64,000 nucleotides of DNA, taken from assembly GCA_963787415.1 (NCBI GenBank), contig CAWBCO010000002.1:806001-870000 (forward strand), read 5' to 3'. The position numbers were made by a program, and so were the translations under genes. Under the pieces are notes generated by a model, which saw only the letters and a program-made list of their open reading frames with translations, made no database searches and was not told the origin of the DNA. Source of the DNA: CAVUWL01 sp963787415 (GTDB taxonomy: Bacteria > Actinomycetota > Thermoleophilia > Solirubrobacterales > 70-9). Within the stretch, counting starts at the first letter, position 1. Every line of letters begins with the position of its first letter. This document shows, piece after piece, positions 25,386 through 33,931 of this stretch.

Positions 25386-26642
25386 ATGAGCGAGACAGCG
25401 AAGTCCCCCGTCGACGTCTTCGAGAAGACGCGAAACCACGACCGCCTGGACCAGCTCGAAGCGGCCAAAGAACAAGATCTCCTCCCCTACTTTCGACTGC
25501 TCACCTCCCAGGCCGGACCGCTGGTCACGATGGAGGGGCGCGAGACGATCATGCTCGGTTCCAACAATTACCTGGGACTGACCACGGACGAGCGGGTAAA
25601 GCGGGCAGCCCGCGAGGCCCTTGAGACCTACGGCACCGGCCTCACCGGGTCACGGCTGCTTAACGGGACGACGCCGTTGCACGTCGAACTCGAGCGCGAG
25701 CTTGCGGAGTGGATGGGAACCGAGGAGGCGATCGTCTATACGACCGGCTACCAGTCAAACCTTGGCTGCATCGGCACGATTTTGGAGCCGGGGGATACGG
25801 TGATCTGCGATTCCGGTGACCACGCCTCGATCCTCGACGGCTGCCGCCTCTCCGGCGCAAAGCTGCGTCCCTTCCGTCACAACCGGATGGAGAAGCTTGA
25901 GAAGATGCTCGAGCGCGCGGCGAGCGATGGCGGTGGCGTGCTGGTAATCGTCGATGGGGTCTTCTCGATGGAGGGCGATATCTGCAACCTGCCCCGGATC
26001 GTCGAGCTCTGCCGAGCATTTGGGGCAAGGCTGATGGTTGACGAGGCCCACGGAGCCGGCGTGCTTGGAGCTCGGGGGGCCGGGGCCTGCGAGCTGCTCG
26101 GACTCGAGGAGGAGGTCGATCTTCGGATGGGGACATTCTCCAAGAGCCTGGCCTCATGCGGTGGGTTCGTCGCCGGACCAAGCGAGGTGATCGAGTATCT
26201 GCGGATCGCCTCGCGGTCTTTCATCTTCAGCGCCTCGGCAGTTCCGGCCGCCGTTGGCGCAGCATTGGCGGCGCTACGAGTGATCCGCTCCGATGGTCCG
26301 CGGCTGTTTGAGGCGCTGCTCTCAAACGCCGAATACCTGCGTGAGGGCTTGCGACACCTTGGGCTGAGGGTGATCGAGCCGGGAACTCTGCCCGACGGCA
26401 GGGTGGCGACCACTCCGGTGGTGCCGGTGGTGGTCGGCGATGATTGGCAGGCGGTGCTGCTTTGGAAGGCGCTCTTTGAGGCCGGTGTCTACACCAACGT
26501 CGCGATCCACCCCGCCGTAGGGCCAGGGGGTGCGCTCCTGCGCACCAGCCTGATGGCGACTCACGAGCGCGAGCATCTTGACGCCGCCTTGGGCACGATT
26601 GCCCGAGTGATCGAAAAGTTCCCCGAGCTTCCGCGCGCCTAG
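25386..26642 (+). CDS. Alpha-oxoamine synthase, serine-palmitoyltransferase-like
   Basis: 418-residue PLP enzyme of the AONS/KBL/SPT group. The N-terminal MEGRETIMLGSNNYLGLT is characteristic of SPT-like proteins. PLP features are the His in DHASILDGCRLS, DEAHGAGVLG, and Lys253 in FSKSLASCGGF. It condenses an amino acid with an acyl thioester with loss of CO2: serine and palmitoyl-CoA would give 3-ketosphinganine. Its divergent partner resembles bacterial ceramide synthase, and no biotin genes or threonine dehydrogenase are adjacent, which favours sphingolipid synthesis over biotin or glycine metabolism. Start ATG 25386, apparently leaderless. The third enzyme (ketosphinganine reductase) is not seen here. 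Confidence 0.8.
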   Translation: MSETAKSPVDVFEKTRNHDRLDQLEAAKEQDLLPYFRLLTSQAGPLVTMEGRETIMLGSNNYLGLTTDERVKRAAREALETYGTGLTGSRLLNGTTPLHVELERELAEWMGTEEAIVYTTGYQSNLGCIGTILEPGDTVICDSGDHASILDGCRLSGAKLRPFRHNRMEKLEKMLERAASDGGGVLVIVDGVFSMEGDICNLPRIVELCRAFGARLMVDEAHGAGVLGARGAGACELLGLEEEVDLRMGTFSKSLASCGGFVAGPSEVIEYLRIASRSFIFSASAVPAAVGAALAALRVIRSDGPRLFEALLSNAEYLREGLRHLGLRVIEPGTLPDGRVATTPVVPVVVGDDWQAVLLWKALFEAGVYTNVAIHPAVGPGGALLRTSLMATHEREHLDAALGTIARVIEKFPELPRA

Positions 26643-26937
26643 CACAGCAGTTCACTGGTTTTAAACATCCCCCGTCGTGGGTAGTTTCAGCCTCGTCCGG
26701 ATCTGGACGAGTCCGGCCGGCCCGGAAAAAGCTGCTCTTAGCGAGTGGGCCGGGCAAGGTTTGTCTAAACCGGGTTGACGCTTCGTGTCCAAAGCGCATA
26801 CCTTGCGGCCTCGTCGTATGAACCCTGGGCGGGTTCGCCGGCGGAGAACTTGATTCCGCCCAAGCCGGTGACTTAGGTCGCGGCCGCGGTGGAAGAGAGA
26901 CACATCCAGTTAATCGATCCCTGAAGGGAGGAGTCCC
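26643..26937 (+). promoter_or_regulatory. mihF promoter and structured 5' leader
   Basis: No gene in this 295-base gap. An inverted repeat CTCGTCC/GGACGAG (26692-26711) follows the SPT-like gene but has no T-run. A candidate promoter has TTGACG at 26775-26780, an 18-base spacer and TACCTT at 26799-26804. That leaves a leader of about 125 bases with GC-rich inverted repeats (for example GGCGGA/TCCGCC at 26840-26860) before the ribosome site GAAGGGAGGAG. Confidence 0.5.
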
Positions 26938-27309
26938 GTGGACGCTGCCCCGATCGCCCCTGCAACAACGACCGCTTCCGCCGAGCCGGCACCCCAGCAC
27001 ATACAGGCCCTCGAACGGGCCAACCTGGTCCGATTGGCACGGGCGGAGTTGAAGCGCTCGATTGCCCGCGGCGCGGTCGAGGCCTTCGAGGTGGTTCGAG
27101 ATTGCCCATGGGAGACCGAGAGCATGACAATCGCCGAGCTACTGACCAGCCAGCGCCGCTGGGGGCGTACTCGCGCCCGCAAGTTTCTGCTCCCCTTGGC
27201 ACTGAGCGAGAACAAGCGCCTCGGCACGCTTACCTCGCGCCAGCGCCTGCTGCTCGCGACGGAGCTAGAAGCAAAAGGTGCGGGCGAGCGAACCGCGGTC
27301 TTGGTTTAG
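26938..27309 (+). CDS. mihF: Integration host factor, actinobacterial type (mIHF)
   Basis: 123-residue nucleoid-associated protein. After a proline/alanine-rich N terminus comes the mIHF pattern: RARAELKRSIARG-like helix, MTIAELLTSQRRWGRTRARKFLLPL (helix-two-turn-helix DNA-binding part) and a terminal LGTLTSRQRLLLATEL. mIHF bends and organises DNA and is unrelated to proteobacterial IHF. The start GTG 26938 has a very strong ribosome site GAAGGGAGGAG four to five bases upstream, as expected for an abundant protein. It is convergent with the next gene, overlapping by four bases. Confidence 0.88.
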   Translation: MDAAPIAPATTTASAEPAPQHIQALERANLVRLARAELKRSIARGAVEAFEVVRDCPWETESMTIAELLTSQRRWGRTRARKFLLPLALSENKRLGTLTSRQRLLLATELEAKGAGERTAVLV

Positions 27310-27704
27310 CTTCGCAAGCCGCCGGCCCTGAAGCTGAGACCGCCTGAAGCACGCTGGAATACGCGGCGCAGCGCGAGGAAGGCGGCCACGAAGGCAACCA
27401 CGCCGACACCGAGGCAAATGGCCAAGACAAATCCAGCGAGGTAAAAGAGACCGCCGACGATGAGAACGAAAATCATCCCCGCGAGCAGGGTGGTGTGGGA
27501 GCGATAGCCGGCAAAGTGCTCACGGATTGAAACCTCGAGCCCCCCTAGTCCACCGAGCACCACCCCGACCCCAATTGCCGTCGGGGTCTCCGTGATCAGA
27601 CCAATTGCAAGCATCACGATTCCTGCCAAGACGATCAGCTCCGCCAGCGGAAATGCACCCCAGGGGGCGACGGGACGCTCATCGGTCTTGGCCTTCTTAC
27701 TCAC
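27306..27704 (-). CDS. Four-helix integral membrane protein, unknown function
   Basis: 132 residues with four hydrophobic segments (about 20-38, 40-58, 72-92, 93-112), a short basic N terminus (MSKKAKTDERPVAP) and a basic C terminus. I do not recognise a named family; such small membrane proteins are common in this lineage. The 3' end overlaps the mihF 3' end by four bases. No partner gene is evident. Confidence 0.7.
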   Translation of the reverse strand: MSKKAKTDERPVAPWGAFPLAELIVLAGIVMLAIGLITETPTAIGVGVVLGGLGGLEVSIREHFAGYRSHTTLLAGMIFVLIVGGLFYLAGFVLAICLGVGVVAFVAAFLALRRVFQRASGGLSFRAGGLRS

Positions 27705-27739
27705 CAGCGCCAGCCAGACCTATGAGGGATCCACCGCGA

Positions 27740-28315
27740 CTAGGCACTGCCCGGCATTCTAGAGGCGGCAACCTCGCCACCGACCTGGGCCAGGTTGCTC
27801 AGCCGGGGAGAGACTTGATTTGAGTCGGCGGCGGCCCCAAGCCGCCCGCCTAAGGGACACCCGGAGGAAACCTTGACCTGCCACCACCCCATCAACATTC
27901 CGAGCACCCCCAAGCGGGGGCGCGAGTGCCAGCCACCACAGCCGGGATCGCCTACGTCGTGGCGGGAGATTCGCACCCATTTGAGCTTGCCGGGGTCGGC
28001 AAGCATCTGGCGCAGAAGCTCACGATTTCGGGTCTCCAATCGGGAGCGCTCATCAAGGACCAGGCGCGCCTCGCCGATCCGGGTCGCGAGCTCGTCACGA
28101 ACCCGCTCCAGCTCGCCAAGTCCGAGAACCCGGGGCGCGGTTGAGGCGCTGCCGATCTCGGCTCCGATTTGGACTCGGCCGAAGGCCTCGCCAAAAAGAC
28201 CCCCCAGCTCCCGCTCGAGGCGGCCGATTTGGCGCCGCAACTCGGCGCGCGCCGGACGCTCATCGGCCGCACTATTAGGCCCAGCGAGTTTTTCTCGTTC
28301 GAGCAGGTGACGCAT
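27740..28315 (-). CDS. Coiled-coil hypothetical protein with conserved C-terminal motif
   Basis: 191 residues from ATG 28315. Residues 1-110 are rich in Arg, Glu and Leu and should form a long helical coiled coil (ELRRQIGRLERELG, LETRNRELLRQML). The C-terminal half contains an unusual compact motif WVRISRHDVGDPGCGGWHSRPR then LMGWWQVKVSSGCPLG, with two Cys, one His and several Trp, perhaps a metal or lipid site. I cannot name the family. It is downstream of the mce-type operon, 54 bases after its last gene, on the same strand. Confidence 0.65.
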   Translation of the reverse strand: MRHLLEREKLAGPNSAADERPARAELRRQIGRLERELGGLFGEAFGRVQIGAEIGSASTAPRVLGLGELERVRDELATRIGEARLVLDERSRLETRNRELLRQMLADPGKLKWVRISRHDVGDPGCGGWHSRPRLGVLGMLMGWWQVKVSSGCPLGGRLGAAADSNQVSPRLSNLAQVGGEVAASRMPGSA

Positions 28316-28368
28316 AACAGCTGGTCCTGAGTTTAGATCACCGAGCGCAGAGCACAACTGGGATGTGG

Positions 28369-29040
28369 TTAAGAAAGCTCAAGCGCGCCCGCCGCCATCC
28401 ACAGCGCCTCATCGACTGCGATCTGGGGCACCCCGTTTACCTGAACGGCGCTGACTATGAGCCGTCGGGTGACCTCCTGCACCTCGCGGCCCTCGGCAGT
28501 TGCTCCAAACAGAAGTCCGACCGGTCCCTCGCCATCGGCGATCGTCAGGGTCCCCTGGGGTAGTTTGCCAGGCCTTCCGGCCAGCGACTCACCGGGGGCA
28601 GAGTCGCGGATACATAGCTCTCCTTGGAGCTGACCAGCGTCAAAGGAGCGCAGGGCGACGCCCGTCTCCACGGTCGCGATAGTGAGCGCGTCAGCCGGTA
28701 GGCCTTGGCTCTTGAATGCACCGTCGTGGAGCCGGTCGAGGGCCAGCTGCTCGACCGGGGTCCGGATGCGATCGGGGTCAAGGCCAATCTGGCGAAAAAA
28801 GACTCGATATGCCCACGGAATTGGGCGCTCGCGCATATGAATCGCGTGAGCGCCGAAGAAGCGGTCAGAGAGGCCACGAAGGCGCTGGCGGACCGGCTCT
28901 GGACTCTTGACCGGACGGCTGTCGAGCTCGATCCATGCAATACCCAGGCCCGGAAACTCGGCGGCAAGATGGGGCGCCACCCAACCCTGCCGAGGGGTGG
29001 GTTCCCAGCCCGGATGAGCTCCGGCGGTCCCGGCACCCAC
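28369..29040 (-). CDS. B3/4 domain protein (PheT-type tRNA-binding fold)
   Basis: 223 residues from GTG 29040, just after the preceding stop at 29042. The sequence has the B3/4 pattern found in phenylalanyl-tRNA synthetase beta and in free-standing editing-like proteins: PIPWAYRVFFRQIGLDPDRIRTPVEQLALDRL and a C-terminal LLFGATAEGREVQEVTRRLIVSAVQVNGVP. Free-standing forms may hydrolyse mischarged tRNAs or act on other ligands; function here is unknown. It ends the long coupled operon that starts with the YrbE permeases. Confidence 0.75.
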   Translation of the reverse strand: MGAGTAGAHPGWEPTPRQGWVAPHLAAEFPGLGIAWIELDSRPVKSPEPVRQRLRGLSDRFFGAHAIHMRERPIPWAYRVFFRQIGLDPDRIRTPVEQLALDRLHDGAFKSQGLPADALTIATVETGVALRSFDAGQLQGELCIRDSAPGESLAGRPGKLPQGTLTIADGEGPVGLLFGATAEGREVQEVTRRLIVSAVQVNGVPQIAVDEALWMAAGALELS

Positions 29041-29041
29041 C

Positions 29042-29698
29042 TCAACCGGCCTCCGCCGCGCGAGTCGCCTGCAGCAGCTCGCCGACCCGAGCGTCCAACT
29101 GTGCAGCACTCAGCTCACCGATGCTGGCACTTTGCAGGGTTCCACCCGGATAGACATAGGCAAAGGTGGGACAGCCGCCGACCCGGTAGAGGGCGCCGAC
29201 CGCTCCGTCGCGGTCATAGCCGACGGGCATCTTCCACCGATGCTGGCGGATCAGGTTGCGGACCGTGGCCCGTTCGTCGCCGATATCCAGCGAGAGGAAA
29301 TTCACCCGTCCACGGTAGCGCCGGTAGGCATTCTCAACCACATTCTGCTGGTCGACGCAGTCTTCTCCTTTGGTGAACCAGAATGAGATCACCAGCGGTC
29401 GCCCGAAGAGATCACAGACGCGAATCGCCCCGGCCACGCGGATGTCGCAGGCGGGGGTCTGGCGAGCACTCTGGGGACAGGGAACCTGGGAAGTTTCACA
29501 GTCATCCTGAGCGATGTTTGAATCCCCTTCCAAGCTTCCCGCGCCAGCCGGAACCGCGAACTCCGGTAGCGGCCAGCGACTGGGCAGCTTATCGAGGCCG
29601 AGGGTGCCCGTTTCGCTGCTCTCGATCGTGTGAAAGAAGGCGACCGCAATCAGAGCCAAGAAGATCAGCCCGACGGCAATCGAGTAGCGATCCCTCAC
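29042..29698 (-). CDS. Membrane-anchored thioredoxin-fold protein (TlpA/ResA-like)
   Basis: 218 residues with an N-terminal membrane anchor (about 7-24) and an extracytoplasmic redoxin domain. The strand and loop VISFWFTKGEDCVDQQN stand where TlpA/ResA proteins have WCxxC; here only one cysteine remains, so it is unlikely to be a standard dithiol oxidoreductase. Several other cysteines (CETSQVPCP, ACDIRV, VCDLFG) precede it and may pair. The GGCPTFAYVYPGG segment carries the cis-Pro region. ATG 29698 overlaps the MMPL stop (ATGA), within a translationally coupled operon. Confidence 0.75.
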   Translation of the reverse strand: MRDRYSIAVGLIFLALIAVAFFHTIESSETGTLGLDKLPSRWPLPEFAVPAGAGSLEGDSNIAQDDCETSQVPCPQSARQTPACDIRVAGAIRVCDLFGRPLVISFWFTKGEDCVDQQNVVENAYRRYRGRVNFLSLDIGDERATVRNLIRQHRWKMPVGYDRDGAVGALYRVGGCPTFAYVYPGGTLQSASIGELSAAQLDARVGELLQATRAAEAG

Positions 29699-32172
29699 CG
29701 CTCGACACTCCAGGCGAGCGCCGCAGGCAATAACACCATCACCCCAAGCAGGGCGACGATGAGATCGATAACGGTGACGAAGCCAAAATCGCGAAGCATT
29801 GCGATATTGCTTGCGGTGAGGACCGCAAAACCGGCGATCGCGGTAACGGCGGAGGCGAGCACCGCGGCACCGGTGCTTGAGTAGGCGCGTCCCAGGGCCT
29901 CAGCGGTCGAGACGGATCCGCTTCGTTCCTCGTGGAAGCGCGCCGTGAGGATGACGCTGAACTCGGTGGCGATTGCGATCGTCAGCGCTCCAAGCGCCGC
30001 CGACATTGGGTTCAGCGGAATGCCGCTGATCCACAAAGCCAACGCCGACCAACCAGTCGCCAAAACCGTCGGGGTCAGCGGAACAAGGACACGGACGGGC
30101 GAGCGGTAGATGAGAAGGAGCACGAGCGCCACCGCGACCAATCCGGCGAGGGTCAACCAGTAGCGGCTGGCCGAGAGTTCAGATGCCGCCTGCGCCGCGA
30201 TTACCGGCAGTCCGGCAAGCGCCACCTTGACCCCGCGCGGCGGGCCGCCGGGGGTGCCGGGGGTGCCGATCTCGCTGCGGACCCGATTGATCAAAGCCTG
30301 CTGATCTTCCAGCGACTGAGCGCGGATACCGAAAGAGAGCAGCGCTGTGTGGCCGAGATGCCCGGTCCTCGGGTCAATTGGTGAGACCTGCTCAAGGTCA
30401 TAGGGAGTCAGCGCTGCGAGGCTTTCGTGGATTCCGCGCCGACTCAGGCGCGCACCGGGGCTGGTGAGAAAGTCTGAAAGCGCTGGCCCCGGGCAGACCT
30501 GGGCAACGCGACAGCTCGGATTGGCCCCCACAAATCCATTCGAGCGCAAGACTCGCTGCTTAAATGCAGCCATCCAGGCGATCGTCGCCGGGTCGGCGAG
30601 TTCTGCCGCCTGCACGCTCACGTCGAGCTGCCCCGAAACGCCGGTCGCATCCTGCAGCTGGATCAGATCGTGCACGGCGGGAAGACTTTGCGGGGCCAGC
30701 GATTGAATCTCAGAGACCGTGTCGATCTGAGTCCCTGCGACCCACCCGATCACGGCGAGAGCCAAGCCGATGGCAAGGACACGGCGCGAATGTGCAAGCG
30801 AGATCGCGAGGATGCGGTTACTCAAGTTGGCGATCCGAACCCCCACCCGAGCCTGAAGCCGCGCAACCCGCTTGGGAATCAACTCCCGGGACTCCCCCCT
30901 GAGGCTGAGGGCCGCGGAACCGGCCGTCAGCGCGAGCACAAACGCAATGCCGACGCCGGCGAGCAGGAGAAGGCCGAAGCCACGGACCATCGGTGTCGGG
31001 GAGAGCTGCAAGGCGAGGAATCCACCCGCGGTCGCGAGACAGGCCGTCGCGATCGTCGGCGCGCCCCGGGAGGCGGCAAGGCTAGCCGCGTGAGCTCCGC
31101 GAGCCCCGTCATTGACCGCCTCCTCATAGCGAGCCTGGAGCTGAATCGCGTAATCGACAGAGAGGCCGATGAGAATCGGCAAGACGGCGATCGATGCCAT
31201 GGTCAGCGAACCGCCCAGAAGGCCAAGCAAGCCGAAGGTCAGGGCAGCCGCTGCGAGCGCGATGGCGAGCGGCAAGAGTCGAAAGCGGGCGCGAAAAACA
31301 GCCAGCAAGACAAGCCCCATCACAGCGACAGCGACGCCGAAGAGGATCAAGAGGGCATCCTTTAGGGCGCCCGCCAAGCCATCAATGACGACTGGCACCC
31401 CTGAGATCAGGTAGCTACCGCCTTGCAGGGCAAAGCAGGGTGCCGAGCGCCCCTGAAATGCACAGACTCGGCGCGGCGTTGCGTCATATACCGCTTCGCG
31501 GATCAGGTTCAGGGCGTGGTCGCGTTCGGCTTCACTTAGGTTCGGCCGCAAGCGCAGGACGATCTGGGCCGAGTGTCCGTTGGGAAAGATGTATGCAAGC
31601 CGAGCCTTCGGCGTATCGGGTCCGCGGGCCTGATCAAAGACCACGGTCGCCAGAAAATTGGGATTGGCGAGACTGGGCAAACTGGTGATCCCGTAGCGAG
31701 CAGCCACCGAGAGCAGGTAGCGGCGCAATTGATTCGGCGCTAGGCGGGCCGCCAGTTGGTTCAATTGGTTGTCGATCTGAATCACAGCCTCGTTGAGGAA
31801 GGTCGCGGGGCCGCTGAGGAACTGAACTGGGTGCAGCCTGGCCAACTCGGTGCATGGTCCAGGAATCGGCGTCGCCCCCTTTGGCACCTTGGCGGAGAGG
31901 CATCCCTCCAGCCGCAGCAGGCGCCCGAGGTTGGCGGTCAACACCAACCGCTGCAGGTCCCCCTGAGCGAGCACGACTACCGGTTCTTCGCCGAACACTT
32001 CTCGCACGTGCTGGGTCGCGCGGTAGCTGGAGCTATCGGAGTCAACCAGCGTCGCCGTCGCCGCGTCCGTGTGGACCCGGCTGGCGGCAAAGGCGGCAGC
32101 TACCGCAAGGAGCGCCGAGATCGCAAGGACCACGCGCGCGTGGCGCGCCGCCCACCCCGCGATTGCGCTCAA
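29695..32172 (-). CDS. MMPL/RND-superfamily lipid transporter
   Basis: 825-residue protein with two similar halves, each a first membrane helix, a large extracytoplasmic loop and five further helices, i.e. twelve in total. The N-terminal half contains IGLSVDYAIQLQARYEEA and the C-terminal half the equivalent TIAIATEFSVILTARFHEE, the conserved helix-4 RND segments with the Asp/Glu that relay protons. MMPL proteins export lipids and hopanoid-like compounds. The start is TTG 32172, overlapping the ATPase stop. Position after YrbE/Mkl genes suggests a joint role in cell-envelope lipid traffic. Confidence 0.88.
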   Translation of the reverse strand: MSAIAGWAARHARVVLAISALLAVAAAFAASRVHTDAATATLVDSDSSSYRATQHVREVFGEEPVVVLAQGDLQRLVLTANLGRLLRLEGCLSAKVPKGATPIPGPCTELARLHPVQFLSGPATFLNEAVIQIDNQLNQLAARLAPNQLRRYLLSVAARYGITSLPSLANPNFLATVVFDQARGPDTPKARLAYIFPNGHSAQIVLRLRPNLSEAERDHALNLIREAVYDATPRRVCAFQGRSAPCFALQGGSYLISGVPVVIDGLAGALKDALLILFGVAVAVMGLVLLAVFRARFRLLPLAIALAAAALTFGLLGLLGGSLTMASIAVLPILIGLSVDYAIQLQARYEEAVNDGARGAHAASLAASRGAPTIATACLATAGGFLALQLSPTPMVRGFGLLLLAGVGIAFVLALTAGSAALSLRGESRELIPKRVARLQARVGVRIANLSNRILAISLAHSRRVLAIGLALAVIGWVAGTQIDTVSEIQSLAPQSLPAVHDLIQLQDATGVSGQLDVSVQAAELADPATIAWMAAFKQRVLRSNGFVGANPSCRVAQVCPGPALSDFLTSPGARLSRRGIHESLAALTPYDLEQVSPIDPRTGHLGHTALLSFGIRAQSLEDQQALINRVRSEIGTPGTPGGPPRGVKVALAGLPVIAAQAASELSASRYWLTLAGLVAVALVLLLIYRSPVRVLVPLTPTVLATGWSALALWISGIPLNPMSAALGALTIAIATEFSVILTARFHEERSGSVSTAEALGRAYSSTGAAVLASAVTAIAGFAVLTASNIAMLRDFGFVTVIDLIVALLGVMVLLPAALAWSVER

Positions 32173-33131
32173 TCCATTGAAAGCGGACCGCTCACGTCCG
32201 CTTTGAGGAACTGTGCGACAAACTCGTTTTCGGAGTCAAAGAGCTCTTCTTTGGGGCCCGACTCGACTATCTTGCCGCTCCACAACACGGCGAGGAAATC
32301 GGCGATCCGGCGGGCGGTGTTGAGGTCATGGCTGATGGTCAGATAGCAGCCGCCATTCTCGGCGTGCACCTCACGGATCAGCTCGCAAAGCAACGCGGTG
32401 CGAACTGGGTCAAGGCCCGAATCGGGCTCATCGAACATCACGATCGCGGGTTCAAGAACCAGGGCTCGGGCGAATCCGGCCCGCTTGCGCATCCCACCCG
32501 AGAGCTCGTTCGGCATCTTGTAGATCGCCTCCATGAGACCCACCTCTTTGAGCCGGCGGTTGACGATCTCCCCGATCTCCTCCTCGCCTTTGTCGGTGTG
32601 CTGGCGCAGAGGAAAGGCGGTGTTGTCATAGATGTTCATCGAGCCAAAGAGCGCTCCGTCCTGGAACAGAAGACCGAACTTTTTACGCACGTCAAACAGC
32701 TCATCATCGGTCATATTGGGAATCGATTCACCGTGCACAAGCACGTCACCTGAATCGGGGTAAAGCAATCCGACGATGTGCTTGATCAGCACGCTCTTGC
32801 CGGTGCCCGAGGGTCCCAGCACCATCGAGATTTGGTCCTCGGGTAGACCAAGGTTGAGGCCGTTGAGAATCCGCGCGCGGCCGAACTGTTTGACCAAATC
32901 GATGATCTCGATTGCATCCTCGCCACCGTGGTCGCGCTTTCGGCCGGTATGGAAGCGGTAGGGATTGGACTCACCTGGATCGACGCCGGGGATGATGAAG
33001 TCCCGACCCATCTGGGCTCCGTCCTCACTGATGTAGGGCCCGCTGGTGGCGGGGGCGGGCGGAGCAGCCATCTCGCCTTCGGGAGCGGCGCCGTACTCCG
33101 ACCCATTTGTGGGTTGATCATCGATCGACAA
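32169..33131 (-). CDS. Mkl/MceG-like ABC ATPase (MlaF family)
   Basis: 320 residues from TTG 33131, chosen because AGGAGG lies six bases upstream; an ATG-like reading further up would be antisense-free but overlaps the permease gene. After an acidic N-terminal extension of about 95 residues comes the ATPase: Walker A GPSGTGKS, signature LSGGMRKR, Walker B VMFDEPDSGLDP, switch His TISHD. The GGMRKRAGFARALV pattern is specific to the Mkl/MlaF importers that energise Mce-type lipid uptake. It couples to both flanking genes by overlaps. No Mce substrate-binding proteins are visible nearby. Confidence 0.9.
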   Translation of the reverse strand: MSIDDQPTNGSEYGAAPEGEMAAPPAPATSGPYISEDGAQMGRDFIIPGVDPGESNPYRFHTGRKRDHGGEDAIEIIDLVKQFGRARILNGLNLGLPEDQISMVLGPSGTGKSVLIKHIVGLLYPDSGDVLVHGESIPNMTDDELFDVRKKFGLLFQDGALFGSMNIYDNTAFPLRQHTDKGEEEIGEIVNRRLKEVGLMEAIYKMPNELSGGMRKRAGFARALVLEPAIVMFDEPDSGLDPVRTALLCELIREVHAENGGCYLTISHDLNTARRIADFLAVLWSGKIVESGPKEELFDSENEFVAQFLKADVSGPLSMD

Positions 33132-33133
33132 AG

Positions 33134-33931
33134 TCACCCTCCTATCGGCGCCCTGGGGTTTGCCCCCCAGAAGACCAGGGTCCCCAACATCCCGATGATG
33201 TGGACTAAGATGATGTTGAGGACCATCGACTTCGCGGTCGCAGTTCCGACCCCGACCGGCCCGCCCGAGGCGGTGTAGCCGTAGTAGCAACCGACCATCA
33301 CGATCACGGTCGCCATCACCATCCCCTTGATCAGGCTGAATAACAGATCCGGGGGATTTTGGAACTGCCAAAAGATCAGTTCATACCCGCCTGAAGAGAC
33401 ATCCCCGATCTGCTTGACGACGGCGATGTAGGAGGCCAGGTACATGACGCCGATCCCGACCAGATACATGAAGGGAAAGGCGATCCAGGCGGCGAGCAGT
33501 CGGGTTGCGCAAAGGAAGGTGACCGGCGGCACCCCCATCACCTCTAAGGCGTCGATCTCATCAGATATCCGCATTGCCCCCAGCTCGGCGACGATTCCGG
33601 TCCCGACCTTTGCCGCAAGCATGTAGCCAAAGGCGTAGGGCAAGATCTCGCGCAGGTCACACCAGGCCGAGAAAACGCCGGCGTAGGCGGGAGCGCCCTG
33701 GGCGCGCAGCAGGTAGGCACCCTCGATTCCGCACTGCAACCCCAAGACGAATACCAGTCCCCAGATCACGATCGCCGAGCCGAGGATCAGGATCCCCGCC
33801 TGGCGCAGGCTCTCGCCGAAGAACCGAAGAACCCGGCCCGAGTAAACGAGGCCCGCGACCCGGGCGCCGAAACTGGCGATCTCCCCGAAGGAGTCAAGCC
33901 AGCCGCGTGGAACCGCGAGCCAGGGGTTCAT
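33134..33931 (-). CDS. YrbE/MlaE-type permease B
   Basis: 265 residues, about six hydrophobic segments. The MlaE family core appears as GYMLAAKVGTGIVAELGAMRISDEIDALEVMGV, the EQ-loop-like coupling region, and a C-terminal GVGTATAKSMVLNIILVHIIGMLGTLVF. ATG 33931 overlaps the stop of the first permease. The two permeases form the heteromeric channel of an Mce-type ABC importer. Confidence 0.92.
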   Translation of the reverse strand: MNPWLAVPRGWLDSFGEIASFGARVAGLVYSGRVLRFFGESLRQAGILILGSAIVIWGLVFVLGLQCGIEGAYLLRAQGAPAYAGVFSAWCDLREILPYAFGYMLAAKVGTGIVAELGAMRISDEIDALEVMGVPPVTFLCATRLLAAWIAFPFMYLVGIGVMYLASYIAVVKQIGDVSSGGYELIFWQFQNPPDLLFSLIKGMVMATVIVMVGCYYGYTASGGPVGVGTATAKSMVLNIILVHIIGMLGTLVFWGANPRAPIGG

